Source: Bifidobacterium breve
GTDB taxonomy: Bacteria; Actinomycetota; Thermoleophilia; Solirubrobacterales; Solirubrobacteraceae
Direction: 5' to 3'
NCBI GenBank assembly: GCA_945878865.1
Contig: CAMCUD010000003.1
Location: 177,097 to 241,096, forward strand
DNA: 64,000 nucleotides
In this document: one piece after another, positions 43,687 to 54,400 of the stretch
Position numbering within the stretch: the first letter of the stretch is position 1
Layout of the letters: each line of letters begins with the position of its first letter
Notes under the pieces: generated by a model
Databases searched by the model: none
Seen by the model: the letters and a program-made list of their open reading frames with translations, nothing else
What the model was told of the DNA's origin: nothing
Position numbers and translations under genes: made by a program

Positions 43687-45225
43687 GTGGGTGAGCTTGG
43701 AGGCTTCCTGAAGATCGAGCGGCACGGGGTCGAGTACCGCGACCCCGCCGAGCGGATCCACGACTACCACGAGTTCCTCGTCCAGAAGTCCGACGACGAG
43801 CTGGCCGCGCAGGGTGCGCGCTGCATGGACTGCGGCGTGCCGTTCTGCCACAACGGCTGCCCGCTGGGCAACCTCATCCCGGACTGGAACGACCTCGTCT
43901 ACCGCGAGCGCTGGCAGGACGCGATCCGCCAGCTGCACGCGACGAACAACTTCCCGGAGTTCACCGGTCGCCTGTGCCCCGCGCCGTGCGAGGCCGCGTG
44001 CGTGCTGGAGATCAACGAGGGCGACGCCGTCACGATCAAGCAGATCGAGAACTCGATCATCGACCACGCGTGGCAGCAGGGCTGGGTGGCCCCCGAGCCG
44101 CCGAAGGTCGAGACGGGCCGCAAGGTCGCCGTCGTCGGCGCCGGTCCCGCGGGCATGGCCGCCGCGCAGCAGCTGCGCCGCGCCGGCCACGCCGTCACGC
44201 TCTTCGAGCGCGACGAGGCCGCCGGCGGACTGATCCGCTTCGGTGTCCCGGACTTCAAGATCGAGAAGACCGTCGTGGAGCGCCGCGTGCAGCAGCTCGT
44301 CGCCGAGGGCGTCGACCTGCGCCTCGGCGTCGAGGTCGGCGTCGACGTGACGGCCGAGCAGCTGCGCGACGAGTACGACGCGGTCGTCCTGACCACCGGC
44401 TCGCGCGCGCCGCGTGACCTGCCGGTCCCCGGGCGCGAGCTCGACGGCATCCACCCGGCGATGGACTACCTCTACGTGCGCAACCGCCACGTCGCGGCGA
44501 CCGAGGGTCCGCAGACCGCGATCCCGGCGCCCACCGGGCTGCCGCAGATCACCGCCGCGGGCAAGAACGTCGTCGTCATCGGCGGCGGCGACACCGGCGC
44601 CGACTGCGTCGCCAACTCGCTGCGGGAGGGCGCCACGCAGGTCGTCCAGCTCGAGCTGCTGCCCCAGCCCGTCCCGTCGCGCCCTGACGCGCTCACGCCG
44701 TGGCCGCTGTGGCCTGCGAAGTTCCGCATGAGCTATGCGGGCGAGGAGCTCGTCGCGCTCGAGAAGGGCGAGCAGGATTTCTCGGTGGTCACCACCAAGT
44801 TCTCCGGCGAAGACGGCAAGGTCACGACGCTGCATGCCGCTCGCGCGGAGGCGGCCCCGCCGTTCGCACCGGTCGAGGGCACCGACTTCGAGATCAAGGC
44901 CGACCTCGTCCTGCTGGCGATGGGCTTCCTGCACCCCGAGCAGGCCCTCGTCGACCAGTTCGGCGTCGCGAAGGATCCGCGCGGCAACATCAAGGCGACC
45001 AAGCCGTACACGACGTCCGAGGCCGGCGTCTTCGCCGCCGGCGACGCGCGTCGCGGCCAGTCGCTCATCGTGTGGGCCATCAACGAGGGCCGCCAGTGCG
45101 CCCGGATGGTCGACCGCTATCTCGGCACGCTCGACCAGGGCACGCTGCCCGGCGGCGACGCCGACGAGGGCCCCGCGGGCCCGCCGATCCACGTCTCGCC
45201 GGGCCTGGCGGGCGGCAAGCTCTAG
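43687..45225 (+). CDS. gltD: glutamate synthase, small (beta) subunit
   Basis: 512 aa from GTG 43687, 2 bp after the gltB stop. N-terminal domain with cysteine clusters CMDCGVPFCHNGCP and CPAPCEAAC that bind two 4Fe-4S clusters. An FAD site (VVGAGPAGMAAA) and a second GGGDTGADCV nucleotide site for NAD(P)H follow, as do ATRP-type residues LLAMGFLHPEQ and AGDARRGQSLIVWAI. It passes electrons from NAD(P)H to the FMN in GltB. Usual length for the family. Confidence 0.98.
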   Translation: MGELGGFLKIERHGVEYRDPAERIHDYHEFLVQKSDDELAAQGARCMDCGVPFCHNGCPLGNLIPDWNDLVYRERWQDAIRQLHATNNFPEFTGRLCPAPCEAACVLEINEGDAVTIKQIENSIIDHAWQQGWVAPEPPKVETGRKVAVVGAGPAGMAAAQQLRRAGHAVTLFERDEAAGGLIRFGVPDFKIEKTVVERRVQQLVAEGVDLRLGVEVGVDVTAEQLRDEYDAVVLTTGSRAPRDLPVPGRELDGIHPAMDYLYVRNRHVAATEGPQTAIPAPTGLPQITAAGKNVVVIGGGDTGADCVANSLREGATQVVQLELLPQPVPSRPDALTPWPLWPAKFRMSYAGEELVALEKGEQDFSVVTTKFSGEDGKVTTLHAARAEAAPPFAPVEGTDFEIKADLVLLAMGFLHPEQALVDQFGVAKDPRGNIKATKPYTTSEAGVFAAGDARRGQSLIVWAINEGRQCARMVDRYLGTLDQGTLPGGDADEGPAGPPIHVSPGLAGGKL

Positions 45226-45229
45226 GCGG

Positions 45230-45622
45230 TCAGGCCTCCGGGTCCTCGATCACGGAGAGGATGTTCCCCGCCGGGTCGGTGAACCAGGCGATTCTGGGTC
45301 CGTCCTCTCCGCCGCCTGCGATGCCCTGCGCGTCGTGGTCGAAGCTGTCGTAGCGCTGGAGCTCCACGCCGTGGGCGGTGAGCGCCTCGACCGTCGCCTC
45401 GATGTCGCCGACCGGGAAGTTCAGGACGGTGAACGCCGCCGGCTCGTGGTCGGGCTTGGGGTAGATGATCACCGGCCGCTCGCCGTCGGCGAGCTGGAGC
45501 TCGAGGATCATCCCGCCCATCTGCTCCTCGATCTCGATGCCGAGCGTGTCGGAGTAGAACGTGCGCGCCGCGTCGAGATCGTCGACGGCGAACCCCGCGA
45601 ACGCCTTCGTGCTGCCGAGCAT
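45230..45622 (-). CDS. VOC (glyoxalase/bleomycin-resistance) superfamily protein
   Basis: 130 aa with a good Shine-Dalgarno sequence (AAGGGAG). One beta-alpha-beta-beta-beta module at each end: AFAGFAVDDLDAARTFYSDTLGIEIEE and AFTVLNFPVGDIEATVEAL...RIAWFTDPAGNILSVIE. Metal ligands are not obvious beyond the C-terminal Glu, so it may be a binding or a dioxygenase-like member. It is divergent from the MFS exporter with 149 bp between them, which contain a perfect spaced inverted repeat. Co-regulation with the exporter is plausible. Confidence 0.85.
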   Translation of the reverse strand: MLGSTKAFAGFAVDDLDAARTFYSDTLGIEIEEQMGGMILELQLADGERPVIIYPKPDHEPAAFTVLNFPVGDIEATVEALTAHGVELQRYDSFDHDAQGIAGGGEDGPRIAWFTDPAGNILSVIEDPEA

Positions 45623-45660
45623 GTCGTCTCCCTTCGTCGTGCTCTTGTCATCAGGGTGGA

Positions 45661-45707
45661 CGGTCTCACGACACGGAAGTCATCGGTGCCGCACACTGAT
45701 GAGACCG
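45661..45707. promoter_or_regulatory. spaced 8-bp inverted repeat in the VOC/MFS divergent region
   Basis: CGGTCTCA (45661-45668) and TGAGACCG (45700-45707) are perfect inverted copies 31 bp apart. A second pair, CATCAG (45649-45654) and CTGATG (45696-45701), overlaps it. Possible regulator half-sites; no adjacent regulator gene. Confidence 0.4.
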
Positions 45708-45771
45708 ATGAGTTCCAGCGGGCCGCGCGGTCTGACTGGCAACTGATCGCTCACCGACCGAGGCACGCTGC

Positions 45772-47277
45772 ATGACTTCCCCCGAAACCCCCAGTCCCAC
45801 CGCACCCGAGGACGACCGCCGGCGCTGGATCGCGCTGTACGTGCTGTGCACCGGCATGCTCATGATCGTGCTCGACGGCACCGTCGTAAACGTCGCGCTG
45901 CCGACCATCCAGGACGATCTCGGCTTCACGGGTTCGAACCTCGCGTGGGTCGTCAACGCGTACATGATCGCCTTCGGCGGCCTGCTGCTCTTCGCCGGGC
46001 GGATGGGCGACCTCATCGGCCGCCGGACGATGTTCCTGTCCGGCCTGGCGGTGTTCACGACCGCGTCCGTGCTCTGCGGGCTGTCGACGAGCCAGGAGGT
46101 CCTCGTCGGCGCGCGGTTCCTGCAGGGCGTGGGCGGCGCGATGACGTCCGCGGTGATCCTCGGGATGATCGTGACGATGTTCCCGACGCCGCGCGATCAG
46201 GCGAAGGCGATCGGCGTGTTCGCGTTCGTCGCGTCGGCCGGCGGCTCGATCGGGCTGCTGCTCGGCGGGATCCTCACGCAGGCGATCAGCTGGCACTGGA
46301 TCTTCTTCATCAACCTGCCGATCGGGCTCATCACGGCCGTTCTGGCCCAGCGGCTGCTCGAGCCCGACCACGGGCTGGGGCTGAAGGCCGGCGCTGACGT
46401 GCCGGGCGCGGTGCTCATCACGAGCTCGCTGATGCTCGGCGTCTACACGATCGTCAAGCCCGCGGCCGACAACGGCTGGACGGACGGGACGACGCTGCTG
46501 TTCGCCGCCAGCTCGCTCGCGCTGCTCGGCGCGTTCCTCTGGCGTGAGGCGACGGCCGCGACGCCGCTCATCCCGCTGCGGATCTTCAGGTCGCGCAACG
46601 TCACCGGCGCGAACCTCATCCAGATCTTCACGGTCGCGGGCATGTTCGGCCTGTTCTTCCTGGGCGCGCTGTACCTCCAGCGGGTGCTCGGGTTCGACGC
46701 GCTGCAGACCGGCCTGGCGTTCCTGCCGATGACGATCGTCATGGGCACGCTGTCGGTGCGCTTCGCGGAGCCGCTCATCAGCAGGTACGGGGCGCGGACC
46801 CTGCAGTTCCCCGGCCTCGGGATCATCGCGCTGGCGCTCCTGCTGTTCACCCGCACGCCGGTCGACGGCAGCTACGTCGTGCACGTCCTGCCCGTGATGC
46901 TGCTGCTCGGCCTCGGTGTCGGGCTCTGCTTCCCCGGGCTCATGACCATCGCGATGTCCGGCGCCACGCCGCAGGACGCCGGGCTGGCATCAGGTCTGGT
47001 GAACACGAGCGCCCAGGTCGGCGGGGCGATCGGCCTTGCCGTGCTCGCGACCCTCTCGACCTCGCGCACCGAGACGCTCGAGGCCCAGGGCAAGGCGACG
47101 GCGGATGCGCTCGTGGGCGGCTACCACCTGGCGTTCTGGATCGCGACCGGGCTCGTGCTCGTGGCGATCGCCGTCGCGGCGTTCGTCGTGCAGCCCGAGG
47201 CCAAGGCGGCGGAGGCGATCGCCGAGGAGGGCGAGCCGGCCCCCGACGCCACCCAGCCCGCCTACGCCGAAGTCTGA
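45772..47277 (+). CDS. MFS transporter, DHA2/EmrB-QacA family
   Basis: 501 aa, about 14 membrane helices. Family signatures: LDGTVVNVALPTIQDDLG in TM1 (the DHA2 LDxTVVNVALP motif), the loop 2-3 motif GRMGDLIGRRTMFL, and GGSIGLLLGGILTQAISWHWIFFINLP. These are proton-coupled exporters of drugs, dyes or metabolites. The C-terminus is a short acidic tail. Divergent from a VOC gene; followed by a hairpin and a second DHA2 gene, which is a different subgroup and not a tandem duplicate. Confidence 0.94.
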   Translation: MTSPETPSPTAPEDDRRRWIALYVLCTGMLMIVLDGTVVNVALPTIQDDLGFTGSNLAWVVNAYMIAFGGLLLFAGRMGDLIGRRTMFLSGLAVFTTASVLCGLSTSQEVLVGARFLQGVGGAMTSAVILGMIVTMFPTPRDQAKAIGVFAFVASAGGSIGLLLGGILTQAISWHWIFFINLPIGLITAVLAQRLLEPDHGLGLKAGADVPGAVLITSSLMLGVYTIVKPAADNGWTDGTTLLFAASSLALLGAFLWREATAATPLIPLRIFRSRNVTGANLIQIFTVAGMFGLFFLGALYLQRVLGFDALQTGLAFLPMTIVMGTLSVRFAEPLISRYGARTLQFPGLGIIALALLLFTRTPVDGSYVVHVLPVMLLLGLGVGLCFPGLMTIAMSGATPQDAGLASGLVNTSAQVGGAIGLAVLATLSTSRTETLEAQGKATADALVGGYHLAFWIATGLVLVAIAVAAFVVQPEAKAAEAIAEEGEPAPDATQPAYAEV

Positions 47278-47290
47278 GACGGAGGGCGGA

Positions 47291-47314
47291 CCCGGCGGGT
47301 TCGAGCCCGCCGGG
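47291..47314 (+). terminator. 9-bp perfect hairpin between the two MFS genes
   Basis: CCCGGCGGG (47291-47299), loop TTCGAG, CCCGCCGGG (47306-47314). No T-run follows. It probably separates the two exporter transcripts or attenuates readthrough. Confidence 0.6.
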
Positions 47315-47331
47315 CTGCTGAGATAGGCGCC

Positions 47332-48846
47332 ATGTCCCGTCCCGCCGAGGTCAGGCGCTGGCACGTCCTCGGCGTGGTCTGCGCGGCGCTGCTCGTCGTC
47401 GTCATCGACGCGACGGTGCTGCACGTCGCCGCGCCGGCGATCAGCGAGGACCTCGAGCCGTCGTCGGTGCAACTGCTGTGGATCGTCGACGTCTATCCGC
47501 TCGTCGTCGCGCCGCTGCTCGTCGGGTTCGCCAAGCTCGCCGACAAGGTCGGCCGCCCGCAGGTGATGCTCACGGGCTGCGGCATCTTCGCGGCGGCCTC
47601 GCTCATCGCGGCGTTCGCGCCGAGCGCCACCGTGCTCATCCTCGGCCGCGCGCTCATGGGGATCGGCGGCGCGATGATCATGCCGCAGACGATGTCGATC
47701 ATCCGTGACGTGTTCCCGGACCGGCAGGAGCGCACGCGGGCCGTCGGGATCTGGGTGTCGGTGAGCAGCGCCGGCGCGGCGATCGGCCCGATCGTCGGCG
47801 GGTTCCTCGTCGAGCACTTCTGGTGGGGCTCGGTCTTCCTCATCAACATCCCGATCCTGCTGGCGATCATCGTCGCGACGCTGCGGTGGGTGCCGGCCAG
47901 CCGGGCGGAGAACCCTGCGCCGCTGGACCCGCTCAGCGTCGTGCTCGTGACCGCGGGGATCCTCGGGCTGGCGTTTGGCGGCAAGCACGGCGCGCGGCAC
48001 GGGTTCGCCGACCCCGTCGCGCTCACGGGCATCGTCGGGGGCGCGGCGCTGCTTGCGGTCTTCGTGCGCCGGCAGCTGCGCGCCGACGTGCCGCTGCTCG
48101 ACGTGCGCCTGTTCGCCCAGCGCGCGTTCGGCGTCGCGGTGGGCTGCATCGTGCTCGCGATGGTCGCGCTCATCGGCCTGGACTTCTTCTTCGCCCAGTA
48201 CCTCCAGCTCGTGCTCGGCCTGTCCCCGCTCGAGGCCAGCGTGCGCCTCATCCCGCTGGCGGCCGCGACGGTCGTCGGCGGGCTCATCGCGGCGCCGATC
48301 CTCGCGCGCGTGGGCACGCGCGCCGCGATCGCCGGCGGCCTGGCGCTCAGCGGGGCGTCGCTCGTGCCACTGCTGTCACTGGGCCTCGACGACGAGTGGC
48401 TGGTGCTGTCGCTGTCGTTCGTGGTCCTCGGGCTCGCCATCCAGGTCGCGGCGGTCGCCGCAAACGACGTGATCATCAGCGCGGTCGAACCCGACCGGGC
48501 GGGGGATGCCTCGGCCATCGAGGAGACCGCATACGAGCTCGGCGGCGGGCTCGGCGTCGCGCTGCTGGGCAGCGTGGTCGCTGCCGTCTACCGCGACGCG
48601 CTCGACCCCGTCACCGGCGTCACCGCACAGGGCATGGCCGGCGCCCGCGAATCGCTCAGCGAGGCCAAGGAGATCGCGGCCGAGCTCCCCGCCACGGTCG
48701 GGACCGCCCTGGTCGACGCCTCGCGCGTGGCGTTCCTCGACGGGCTGCACCTGGCGATCGCGATCAGCCTCGGGCTCATGGTCGTGGCGACCGCCGTGGC
48801 AGCCGCCGTGCTGCAGCACCGCGCGCCCGCCGCGGCCGAGCACTGA
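47332..48846 (+). CDS. MFS transporter, DHA2 family (SmvA/QacA-like)
   Basis: 504 aa, about 14 membrane helices. TM1 carries VIDATVLHVAAPAISEDL, the ATVLHVAAP form of the DHA2 motif seen in SmvA/QacA-like quaternary ammonium exporters; the loop motif is FAKLADKVGRPQVML. Motif C is read as GVWVSVSSAGAAIGPIVGGFLVEHFWW (with I for the first V). Substrate is likely a cationic biocide or antiseptic (inference). The start is ATG 47332, 17 bp after the hairpin. It is convergent with the S45 acylase gene. Confidence 0.94.
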   Translation: MSRPAEVRRWHVLGVVCAALLVVVIDATVLHVAAPAISEDLEPSSVQLLWIVDVYPLVVAPLLVGFAKLADKVGRPQVMLTGCGIFAAASLIAAFAPSATVLILGRALMGIGGAMIMPQTMSIIRDVFPDRQERTRAVGIWVSVSSAGAAIGPIVGGFLVEHFWWGSVFLINIPILLAIIVATLRWVPASRAENPAPLDPLSVVLVTAGILGLAFGGKHGARHGFADPVALTGIVGGAALLAVFVRRQLRADVPLLDVRLFAQRAFGVAVGCIVLAMVALIGLDFFFAQYLQLVLGLSPLEASVRLIPLAAATVVGGLIAAPILARVGTRAAIAGGLALSGASLVPLLSLGLDDEWLVLSLSFVVLGLAIQVAAVAANDVIISAVEPDRAGDASAIEETAYELGGGLGVALLGSVVAAVYRDALDPVTGVTAQGMAGARESLSEAKEIAAELPATVGTALVDASRVAFLDGLHLAIAISLGLMVVATAVAAAVLQHRAPAAAEH

Positions 48847-48871
48847 GCCCGGCCGCGGCGGTACGACGTGG

Positions 48872-51331
48872 TCACCGGTGCCCGGTGAACGAGATGACCT
48901 GCTGGATGCCGCTCGGGCGGTTCGTGTAGGCCATCGTCGTGGTCAGGAGACCCGGGGCGAACTCGATGCGCTCGGCGTTCGCGTTGGCACGCCAGGCCGT
49001 CGGGTCGCTCGAGCCGTACGTCTTGCTCAGCGACGCGCCCGCGCTGTCGATGGCCTTCCACAGGTCTTTGCGGCACTGCGCCTTGTCGCCGCCGCCGCAG
49101 TACTTCAGGTGGAACTTCCCCTGGACCTTCTCGCCGAGAAGCCGGCGCAGGTCCTTGTCCATGTACTCGTGCCAGCCGCCGAACTGTCCGCCGGGAGGCG
49201 CGTCGAACTCCGACTGGATGTCGCGCAGGCGCGCGAGCTGGTTGCCGACGACCGGCTTCATCGCGGCATCGGCGACGCGCTTCCACATGCCGTCCATGAC
49301 CGCGGCGCCCGGGTCGTCGATCTTGCCGTCACCGTTGCGGTCCAGGCGGTTGCCGCCGTTGCGCCGCCACGCGTCGAGCGTGTCGAGCATCTTCTGGGCG
49401 CGGGCGCTCGGAGCCTTGCCTTGGCGCAGCAGCTTCGACAGGGTCGGCTGCAGCTCCATGACGCGGACGTCCTGGGTCGCCCCGGCGTTCATCGCGCCGG
49501 TGAGCGACGCGAGGCTGTGCTTCGGCCGGGAGAACACGCCGCGCTTGAGCAGGTCGTTGCGGGCGATCGAGCCCTGCATCCACTCGTCGTCAGCGGAGGT
49601 GAAGCCCTTCGCCGACCGGTTGTTCCAGTTGACGATCGTCGCGTCCTTCGGGTTGACGCCCTGCGGGTGCTTCGACGCGGCGAGGAACCCGTTCCATTCG
49701 TACTGGCCGGTGCCCTTCGTCGGCAGCGCCGGGTCGACCTTCGTGCTGCGCTTCGGCAGCCGGCCGGTGGTCACCAGCGCGATGTTCCTGTGGTCGACGT
49801 AGAACGAGTTGAACGTCTGCGGCGACTGCAGCGCCGCCTTGACGAACGTCTGCGGAGAGGTCACGCGGCCACGGAACATGTCGTCGTAGAACAGCTGGTC
49901 GACGACGTCGCGGCCGTAGCTCGAGCGCTTGGACGAGATCGCGACCTCCTTGCCGCCGACCTTGCCGTAGCCGACCACCGGGCCGTGCACGGTCCGCTTG
50001 AACTGGAGCTTCTGGTTCTTGCCGCCGAGTGTCAGCGTTCCCGCGTTGAACGTCTCCATCTTGCGGCACTTGCCGTCGTAGAGGTACTTCGTGCGGCTGC
50101 CGTCGCAGAGCGTCTCGGCGAACTGGTCGATGATGTCCGCGCCGGCGCTGGTCAGCGACCACGCGTAGTCCTCGCCGCGGCCGATGAGGATGTAGCCGGG
50201 TAGCGGCGCGCTGGTCGCGCCGCGGACGTTGATGCCGGGGCCCTTGAGGTTCATCTCGAGCGTCAGGCCGGGGTAGAAGTAGCCGATCTGCGGGCCCGCG
50301 ACCATGAGCGGGAAGCCGGTCTCCGAGCGCGACGCGCCGACGAGCAGCGCGTTGCTCTGGCGCGGCGGCACGACGTTGCGGCTCACCGAGGCGACCTTGG
50401 CCGCCGGCGTGGGGGAGAAGCTCGAGAGTGTCACGCTGCCCGGGCCCGCGCTCTTCGTCGCCCCGCCGTAGCGGAAGGTGCCGTCGATGGAGTGGCTGGC
50501 TTCAGGGTCGTCCTTCTGGCGCAGGTCGTCGAACGCCTGCCGGCCCTTCTTCTCGCCCAGCTCCTTCTGCAGGCCGCTGAGCAGAACGGAGCGGCGTGCC
50601 TCGTCGCCGCCGCCCTGGCCGAAGAACTGGCCCTTCAGCGCGTTGAGCGCGAACACGTCGTTACGCGTCCACGGCTTGGCCGGTGACCCGCTCGCCTGCA
50701 GGTAGGCGTTGATGCCGGAGATATACGTGTCGATGTCGCGCAGGACCTCGCGACCCTTGGCGCCCTGGTCGGTCAGCGCCTTGGCCTGCTTGGCGACCTC
50801 GTTCTCCGTCTGCGTGCTCGGCGTGAACTGCGCCAGGCGGGTGACGAGGCCGATGGCCGACAGGCCGGGGGCGTCGATCGCGGCGACGCGCGAGTTGTAG
50901 CGCGCCTGCTCGAGCAGCAGGGCACGATCCTTGGCGACGACCCAGCCGGCGCCCCACACGACGTCGTCGGCGGTCTGACCGGTGATGTGGGGGACGTTGA
51001 AGCGGTCGCGTTCGATCGTGACGCCCGGGCGCGGCGCGGGGTCGGGGGTCAGCGGGCCGTCGACCGATGGGTCGAGCTGCTCGCTCTTGAACAGGCTGAA
51101 CAGGTCGTCGTTGGTGACCTGGTCGAACTTCGGCGTGAGGCCGTCGTACATCTTCGCCTGCGTGTCTGCTCCGGCGGGCGGTGGGACCGCGCCGTACTGA
51201 CCCGAGGGGATGATGTTGCGAGCGACCGGCGCGTAATCCGTGGCGGCGCCGGCCGTGGAGGGGATCGCCGTGCACGTCAGCGCAAGGGTGAGCGCGCCCG
51301 CGCAGCGGCGAAGGGACATGACCCGATTCAT
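48872..51331 (-). CDS. secreted penicillin-acylase-like protein (peptidase S45)
   Basis: 819 aa from ATG 51331 (ATG 51319 would give 815). A Sec signal peptide (CAGALTLALTCTAIPSTAGAA) is followed by an alpha subunit, a spacer, and the N-terminal nucleophile of the beta subunit, Ser326, in PPRQSNALLVGASRSETGFPL. Autocleavage before this Ser is the family norm. The S45 family includes penicillin G acylase, AHL (quorum-signal) acylases and cephalosporin acylases. Which substrate is used cannot be read off. A short EF-hand-like stretch, LDRNGDGKIDDPG, could bind calcium. Divergent from the metalloprotease with 113 bp between starts. Confidence 0.92.
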   Translation of the reverse strand: MNRVMSLRRCAGALTLALTCTAIPSTAGAATDYAPVARNIIPSGQYGAVPPPAGADTQAKMYDGLTPKFDQVTNDDLFSLFKSEQLDPSVDGPLTPDPAPRPGVTIERDRFNVPHITGQTADDVVWGAGWVVAKDRALLLEQARYNSRVAAIDAPGLSAIGLVTRLAQFTPSTQTENEVAKQAKALTDQGAKGREVLRDIDTYISGINAYLQASGSPAKPWTRNDVFALNALKGQFFGQGGGDEARRSVLLSGLQKELGEKKGRQAFDDLRQKDDPEASHSIDGTFRYGGATKSAGPGSVTLSSFSPTPAAKVASVSRNVVPPRQSNALLVGASRSETGFPLMVAGPQIGYFYPGLTLEMNLKGPGINVRGATSAPLPGYILIGRGEDYAWSLTSAGADIIDQFAETLCDGSRTKYLYDGKCRKMETFNAGTLTLGGKNQKLQFKRTVHGPVVGYGKVGGKEVAISSKRSSYGRDVVDQLFYDDMFRGRVTSPQTFVKAALQSPQTFNSFYVDHRNIALVTTGRLPKRSTKVDPALPTKGTGQYEWNGFLAASKHPQGVNPKDATIVNWNNRSAKGFTSADDEWMQGSIARNDLLKRGVFSRPKHSLASLTGAMNAGATQDVRVMELQPTLSKLLRQGKAPSARAQKMLDTLDAWRRNGGNRLDRNGDGKIDDPGAAVMDGMWKRVADAAMKPVVGNQLARLRDIQSEFDAPPGGQFGGWHEYMDKDLRRLLGEKVQGKFHLKYCGGGDKAQCRKDLWKAIDSAGASLSKTYGSSDPTAWRANANAERIEFAPGLLTTTMAYTNRPSGIQQVISFTGHR

Positions 51332-51444
51332 GGAGTGATGGTGACGGCGCGGAGCGGCGCGTGCGCCGGGTCCCGGTCGGCCATGTGTCGAGAGATCGTG
51401 TCTCGCAGACATCCTCGCGGCGCCGTGGACCGACATTCGGAGTC

Positions 51445-54400
51445 ATGCGTCTGCTCCGCCCGATGCTGCTCATCCTGCTCACGTGCGCCCTTGCCGCGGT
51501 GCCCGGTGCCGCCTTCGCGCATGACACGCCGGGCGACCACGGCGTGGACACGCCGGAGGACATCGGCTTCGACATCACCGAGTCCGTGGCGCAGCAGCAG
51601 ATGGCCGACCTGCCCGGCACCAGCATGGCCGGCAGCGGCGCGCTGCCCATCACCTGGTGCGGGACGGAGCGCACGACCGACGACACCGTCAACGCGACGT
51701 TCAACGCGGCGCTCCCGCAGTTCAAGGTCATCTACGCCTACCCGGCGGACCGCCCGAACCGCTTCTCGCAGTGGTCGGAGCTCCTGCAGGCCAACGCGTC
51801 GCTCATCACGTCGTTCGTGTCCGGGCAGAACGGGTCGTCGAAGGCCCCGCGGTTCGATCTGGGGACCTCGTGCGGTGCGCCCTACCTCGACATCCAGGTC
51901 GTCAAGCTGCCGAGCACGCGGACGAATTACGTCCAGAACTTCACGAACGTCAAGAACGCGATCACGCCGTACCTCAATCCGAGCCCCGGTGGCATCCGCG
52001 ATTACGTCGTCATCGCCGACACCATGAGCTCGGGCTCGATCAACGGCCAGGGGCAGCTGTACGCGGGCATGACGGCGGCGACCCGTCCGGACTCGGGCAA
52101 CATCCACAACAACGGCGGACTGACGTCGATCCTGTGGGTCCCGGACGTCGCCCTGCCCAACAGCGGCGTGAACCCGGGGTGGTACCCGACGGTGATGCTG
52201 CACGAGATGGGCCACAACATGGGCGCCGTGCAGTGGAACGCGCCGCACACGAGCCAGAAGGCCGGCAGCACGAACTACGTCTACTCCCACTGCTGGGACG
52301 GCTACGACGTCATGTGCTACCAGGACGGCCCGTCGATGAGCAAGCCGTACACGACGTCGGTGTGCGCGGCGCTCACCGGCCAGATGTACCAGACGCTCGA
52401 CTGCAACCAGGACGACTACTTCAACCCGGCGCCGGCACCAGGCAGCTACCTCGCGTCGAACTGGAACCTCTACAACAGCGTCTTCCTCGCGGAGTGCAAC
52501 ACGCTGCCAGACGGCGCGTGCACGAACACCGCGCCGGCCGGCCCGCCCTCGAATCAGACGTCGCCGAGCATCAGCGGTCTTGCGGCACGCGGACGGACGC
52601 TCAGCACGGACGTCGGCGAGTGGGATCCCGCGGGCTCGAACTACGCCTACCAGTGGCAGCGTGACCCGGGCACCGGCTGGGTGAACATCACCGGGGCGAC
52701 GACCCGCACGTACGTCCCGACCTCGACGGACATCGGCGCGAACCTCCGGGTCCAGGTGACGGCGCTGAACTCGCTCGGGACAGCCGCCGCGACGTCAGCG
52801 TCCGTCGGCCCGGTGGCGACCTCGCCCCCGACCGCCGACGTGGCTCCCACCGTCACCGGCACCGCGCAGCGGATGCAGAAGCTGACGGCGACGTCCGGGA
52901 CGTGGTCGCCCAGCGGCGCGACGTTCACGTACCAGTGGCAGCGCGACCCGGGCACCGGGTGGGCGAACATCACCGGCGCGACCGCGACGACGTACACCCT
53001 GGCCGCCGCCGACGTGAACGCGAAGGTGCGCGTGGTCGTCACGGCCAAGAACGTGGATGGCAGCGTGAGCGCCGCGTCGGCGGCCACCGACACCGTCGCG
53101 CCGCTGCTGCCGACCGCCGCCGTGGCGCCGGCGATCACGGGCACCTTGAAGCGCGCGTCCCAGCTGGCGGTCTCCACGGGGACCTGGACGCCGGCTGGCG
53201 CGACACTCGCCTACCAGTGGCAGCGCGACCTGGGTGAGGGCGCGGGCTGGGAGAACATCCCGGCGGCCACGACGACGAAGTACACGCTCACGTCCACGGA
53301 CATCGGCGCGACGATCCGCGCGCGGGTGACGGCGACGAACAGCGACGGCCAGACCGTCGCGTACACGGCGGTCACGGCGGAGGTCCAGCCGGCGCCGCCG
53401 GCGCCCCTCACGGCGCCCGCGGTCTCGGGGACCCTGACGACCGGCTCCACGCTCACGTCGACCGCGGGGACGTGGACGCCCGCCGGGTCCACGTACGCCT
53501 ACCAGTGGCAGCGCGACAGCGGCTCGGGCTGGGAGGACATCTCCGGCGCGACGGCGACGACGTACACGCTCGTCCTGGCCGACGCCGGCGCACGGATCCG
53601 CGCGAAGGTGATGGCGACGAACGTCGACGGCGCGACGGCGAACACCTCCGCGCAGACCGGAGTGATCGTCGAGACGCCCGCGAACACGTCGGCGCCCACG
53701 ATCTCCGGCACGTTGATGGACACGTACACGCTGACCGCCGATCCGGGCGCCTGGACGCCGAGCGGCGCGACGTTCACCTACAAGTACCAGTGGCTGCGCT
53801 GCCCGGTGGGCGCAGCCGTCGTCTCGAGCAGCTGCGCGGTCGTGGCGACGACCACGACGCCGACGTACACGCTGGTGGCCGCCGACGTCACGCGGCCGAT
53901 GGCCGTGCGGGTCACGGCCACGCAGCAGGGCGCCTCGGCGAACGTGGCCTCCGCGCTGACGGCGCCCGTGGAAGGACGTCCGCTGGACAACACCTCGAAG
54001 CCCGCGATCACGCTTGTCAACGCGCTGACACAGGTGCAGGAGCCGCTGAGGGGCAGCTCCGGCACGTGGAGTGTCCCCACGACCGGGATCGCCTATCAGT
54101 GGCGCCGCTGCGACGCCACCGACCCGACGGTGTGCACGGACATCACGAACGCGAAATCGGTCAGCTACACCCCGGTGGCCGCGGACGCGGGCGCAAAGCT
54201 CGTCCTGAAGGTCACGGCCACCTCACCGGGGAGGACGACGACCGTCACCAGTGATCCGACGGACACCGTCGCACCACTCCCGCCGCCGGCGAACAAGACG
54301 ATTCCCACGATCACCGGCGTCGCCCAGCGCCTGCAGGCCCTGCGGGTCACCGGCAACGGCACGTGGTCGGCGTACCCGACCGGCTACGCCTATCAGTGGC

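Noticed and set aside
47291..47314. tRNA T-arm-like sequence (GGGTTCGAGCCC)
   Set aside because: The stem register does not allow a 5-bp T-stem with a 7-nt loop and no acceptor, D or anticodon arm is present. It is a 9-bp hairpin between two MFS genes.
45772..48846. Tandem duplication of an MFS gene
   Set aside because: The two DHA2 proteins differ throughout, including the TM1 motif (LDGTVVNVALP versus IDATVLHVAAP), so they are separate subfamilies rather than a recent duplication.
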